DNA of 28,367 nucleotides from assembly GCA_965368335.1 (NCBI GenBank), contig CBDUMN010000044.1, positions 1-28,367 on the forward strand, given 5' to 3'. The stretch comes from CBDUMN01 sp965368335. GTDB lineage: Bacteria > Pseudomonadota > Alphaproteobacteria > Rhodospirillales > JAPHRK01. The notes below the pieces were generated by a model. That model saw nothing but the letters and a program-made list of their open reading frames with translations, made no database searches and was not told the DNA's origin. Position 1 is the stretch's first letter, and the number at the start of each line of letters is the position of its first letter. Positions 27,058 through 28,367 of the stretch are shown here, one piece after another. The position numbers were made by a program, and so were the translations under genes.

Positions 27058-27182
27058 TAAAAAAAAGCCGCCTTTCCCTTGGGAAGAGGCGGCGTCTAAA
27101 AAGCAAAACGCCCGGCGATTGAGGCCGGGCGCAGTTCGGGTGTTGATGAGAGGTTTGTAACAACTTCCTCAGGTAAAGTCAA
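27058..27182 (-). promoter_or_regulatory. Promoter P1 with two leader terminators (portal-scaffold operon)
   Basis: Minus strand: -35 TTGACT (27182-27177), 17-base spacer, -10 TACAAA (27159-27154). The leader carries CATCAACACCCGA, CTGCGCCCGG (27148-27125). Then terminator 1: CGCCCGGC-N7-GCCGGGCG-TTTTGC (27131-27109). Terminator 2: GCCGCCT ... AGGCGGC (27093-27067) followed by TTTTTTTT. Both precede the first gene (27030). The same GGATTTTTTTCCTTGACTT block and leader sequence occur at P2. Confidence 0.78.
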
Positions 27183-27194
27183 GGAAAAAAATCC

Positions 27195-27311
27195 GATAAT
27201 ATTAATTTATTGCTTTTTGTGCGGGTGCTCACCATCCCGTGAACCCCTGTGATTGGCTGTTTGTCGGGGGCTGCGTTATTTGATGATTTGAAATAACCGA
27301 GCGAGAACGCC
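27195..27311. other. Divergent intergenic region at the phage/host border
   Basis: About 117 bases between P1 (minus) and the DUF1223 gene (plus). No clear plus-strand promoter or ribosome site beyond GAGCGAGAACGCC before the ATG. No obvious attachment-site repeat was found here or at the other end of the module. Confidence 0.4.
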
Positions 27312-28037
27312 ATGCCTTTACGCCGATTGAAATTTCTTGCCGCCCTGTTGTTGGGGCTTGCCGCCTGGACGCCCGTCGCAACAGCCGAAGAACCGATGAC
27401 CGTGGTCGAGCTTTTCACCTCTCAGGGCTGTTCGTCCTGCCCGCCGGCCGATGCCTTTCAGGGCGAACTGGCGCAGCGGAGCGACGTTCTCGCCCTGTCG
27501 TTCCATGTGGATTATTGGGACTATATCGGTTGGGACGATCCTTTTTCCTCACCTGAGGCCAGCGCGCGGCAACGGGCCTATGCGCGGTTTTTTCATTCGG
27601 GTCACGTCTATACCCCTCAAATGATCATCGATGGGCGGTTTGGCGAGGTGGGCTCCCATCGCGGTAAGGTTCGCAACCGCATGAAGGCGGCCCGCGCATT
27701 TCCCAAGGCCGAAGTGCGGGTCGATGTGGCGCCGGAAAGCCTGACCGTCCGCATCGGAGCCTATGAACGCCCCTTGGAGAGTCAGGTCGGGGTCTATCTG
27801 GTGATGTTGGATCGCAAGCACCAGACCCAGGTGCGGCGCGGCGAGAATGCCGGTCGGTTGCTCGATAACTACAACGTGGTGCGTGCCCTGCGCTGGGTCG
27901 GCGACTGGAACGGCAAGGCCATGGAGATTTCGGTCGACCGCTCTGTTTTGCCCAAACTGGGCGACCGTTATGCGGTTCTTCTGCAGTCCGCCGTGCTCGG
28001 CCCGATCTATGGCGCGGCGCTCGTCGATCAACAATAA
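27312..28037 (+). CDS. Secreted DUF1223 (thioredoxin-like) protein
   Basis: 241 residues. The Sec signal peptide LKFLAALLLGLAAWTPVATA is followed by TVVELFTSQGCSSCPPADAF, the DUF1223 signature with a CSSC motif at a thioredoxin-fold active site, VLALSFHVDYWDYIGWDDPF, YARFFHSGHVYTPQMIIDGR and FGEVGSHR. A second beta domain follows (RVDVAPESLTVRIGAYERPL). It is likely periplasmic. DUF1223 proteins are conserved in alphaproteobacteria; the function is not established and redox activity is inferred from CXXC. It marks the host side beyond the phage module. Confidence 0.9.
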   Translation: MPLRRLKFLAALLLGLAAWTPVATAEEPMTVVELFTSQGCSSCPPADAFQGELAQRSDVLALSFHVDYWDYIGWDDPFSSPEASARQRAYARFFHSGHVYTPQMIIDGRFGEVGSHRGKVRNRMKAARAFPKAEVRVDVAPESLTVRIGAYERPLESQVGVYLVMLDRKHQTQVRRGENAGRLLDNYNVVRALRWVGDWNGKAMEISVDRSVLPKLGDRYAVLLQSAVLGPIYGAALVDQQ

Positions 28038-28236
28038 CTCAACAAAACTGTAGTAATAATAATTCCACACAAACTTGACAAAGCCTGGGACGGTTCCAAA
28101 TTGTTAACAGTGGTTGGGGCTTAATGGAAAGGTCACAAACTTTTCACAGCCTTGCCCAAGACGGGTTCGGTTTACACCGTGTATTTTGTCAGCCGAACCT
28201 GAAATTTGTTTGAACAAAGATATGAGGAAACAAACG
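28038..28236. other. Intergenic region with a candidate promoter
   Basis: About 200 AT-rich bases. A consensus TTGACA at 28075-28080 could be the -35 of the following gene, but the -10 position is poor (AAATTG or AATTGT). GAGGAAA near 28224 is the ribosome site for the start at 28237. No terminator is clear. Confidence 0.4.
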
Positions 28237-28367
28237 ATGTTTAATTTCGGACCCAAGCGGGCAGGCAAGCCGCTGAGCCCGAGGCCCTTGGAAGGGCGTA
28301 GGAATCAACCGGTGTGGGATGGCGCAGGCGAGCCCGCTCTCAACGACGTACTGACCGATCCCATCGT
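28237..28367 (+). CDS. Start of an unknown protein (cut by the window end)
   Basis: Forty-three codons visible: MFNFGPKRAGKPLSPRPLEG, RRNQPVWDGAGEPALNDVLT, DPI. No signal peptide or membrane segment. The ATG has GAGGAAACAAACG upstream. Family not recognised. Confidence 0.65.
   Translation, partial: MFNFGPKRAGKPLSPRPLEGRRNQPVWDGAGEPALNDVLTDPI

Noticed and set aside
21012..27195. The 21.0 and 27.1 kb repeats as attL/attR sites
   Set aside because: They lie inside a continuous set of phage genes, contain proper -35/-10 spacing and leader terminators, and their spacers differ, so promoters explain them better.
27179..27418. Minus-strand frame ending DFFP, similar to the end of the 136-residue gene
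   Set aside because: The similarity comes only from the shared promoter block GGATTTTTTTCCTTGACTT; the rest lies antisense to the DUF1223 gene and is not coding-like.
1..28367. tRNA, rRNA or integrase gene that would define a prophage attachment site
   Set aside because: None seen on either strand.

Overview
The window is a GC-rich alphaproteobacterial chromosome segment, most likely Rhodospirillales-like. I base this on protein character (LepA, UbiH-type hydroxylase, DUF1223 protein) and on a GTTC-N7-GTTC LexA box, the operator type known from Alphaproteobacteria. No species can be assigned from sequence alone.

Layout. 1-2330: the 3' end of lepA, followed by a decayed toxin-antitoxin neighbourhood: a HigB C-terminal remnant with an intact orphan HigA, a complete higBA pair behind a sharp promoter/operator, and the C-terminal half of a third HigA fused against the end of the next gene. 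2320-6378: host genes on the minus strand (soluble PAS histidine kinase; a three-gene operon of a UbiH-type FAD monooxygenase, a membrane protein and a small Cys-containing secreted protein). 6411-7347: a MITE-like inverted-repeat element, a terminator and an AT-rich two-gene accessory unit. 7431-27182: a T7-like (podovirus) virion, packaging and lysis module, almost all on the minus strand. 27312 to the end: host genes again (secreted DUF1223 protein, start of an unknown gene).

The phage module, read along the minus strand, is: small gene, portal, Bbp19-like protein, scaffold, accessory pair; then plus-strand S24 regulator and class IV aminotransferase; then an SOS-box operon of two genes, capsid, an 89-aa protein, a five-fold gene-cassette array, two tail tube/nozzle proteins, a gp14-like protein, tail fibre, an unknown gene, large terminase, a distant cassette relative, secreted protein, spanin/holin-like protein, SleB-type endolysin and a 3TM holin. 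There is no integrase, phage RNA polymerase, DNA polymerase or other replication gene, although host-like genes lie on both sides. Two nearly identical promoter-plus-terminator leaders (P1 near 27.17 kb, P2 near 21.08 kb) drive the two structural blocks, suggesting coordinated attenuation/antitermination. This could be a remnant prophage, or a domesticated particle-producing element comparable to a gene transfer agent.

The most unusual feature is 16125-19555: five tandem units of about 0.68 kb. Each holds a plus-strand secreted four-cysteine protein (called S1-S5 here) and a minus-strand protein with an invariant N-terminal box, a proline-rich linker and a more variable C-terminal part (M1-M5). 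In the first four units the two genes converge and overlap by exactly 4 bp at their stop codons. The conserved 5' halves form divergent cores, two of which are identical over 240 bp, so recombination between cores would swap the two variable 3' halves together. This is the architecture expected of a polymorphic effector/immunity or exclusion-type moron array. I do not recognise it as a described system.
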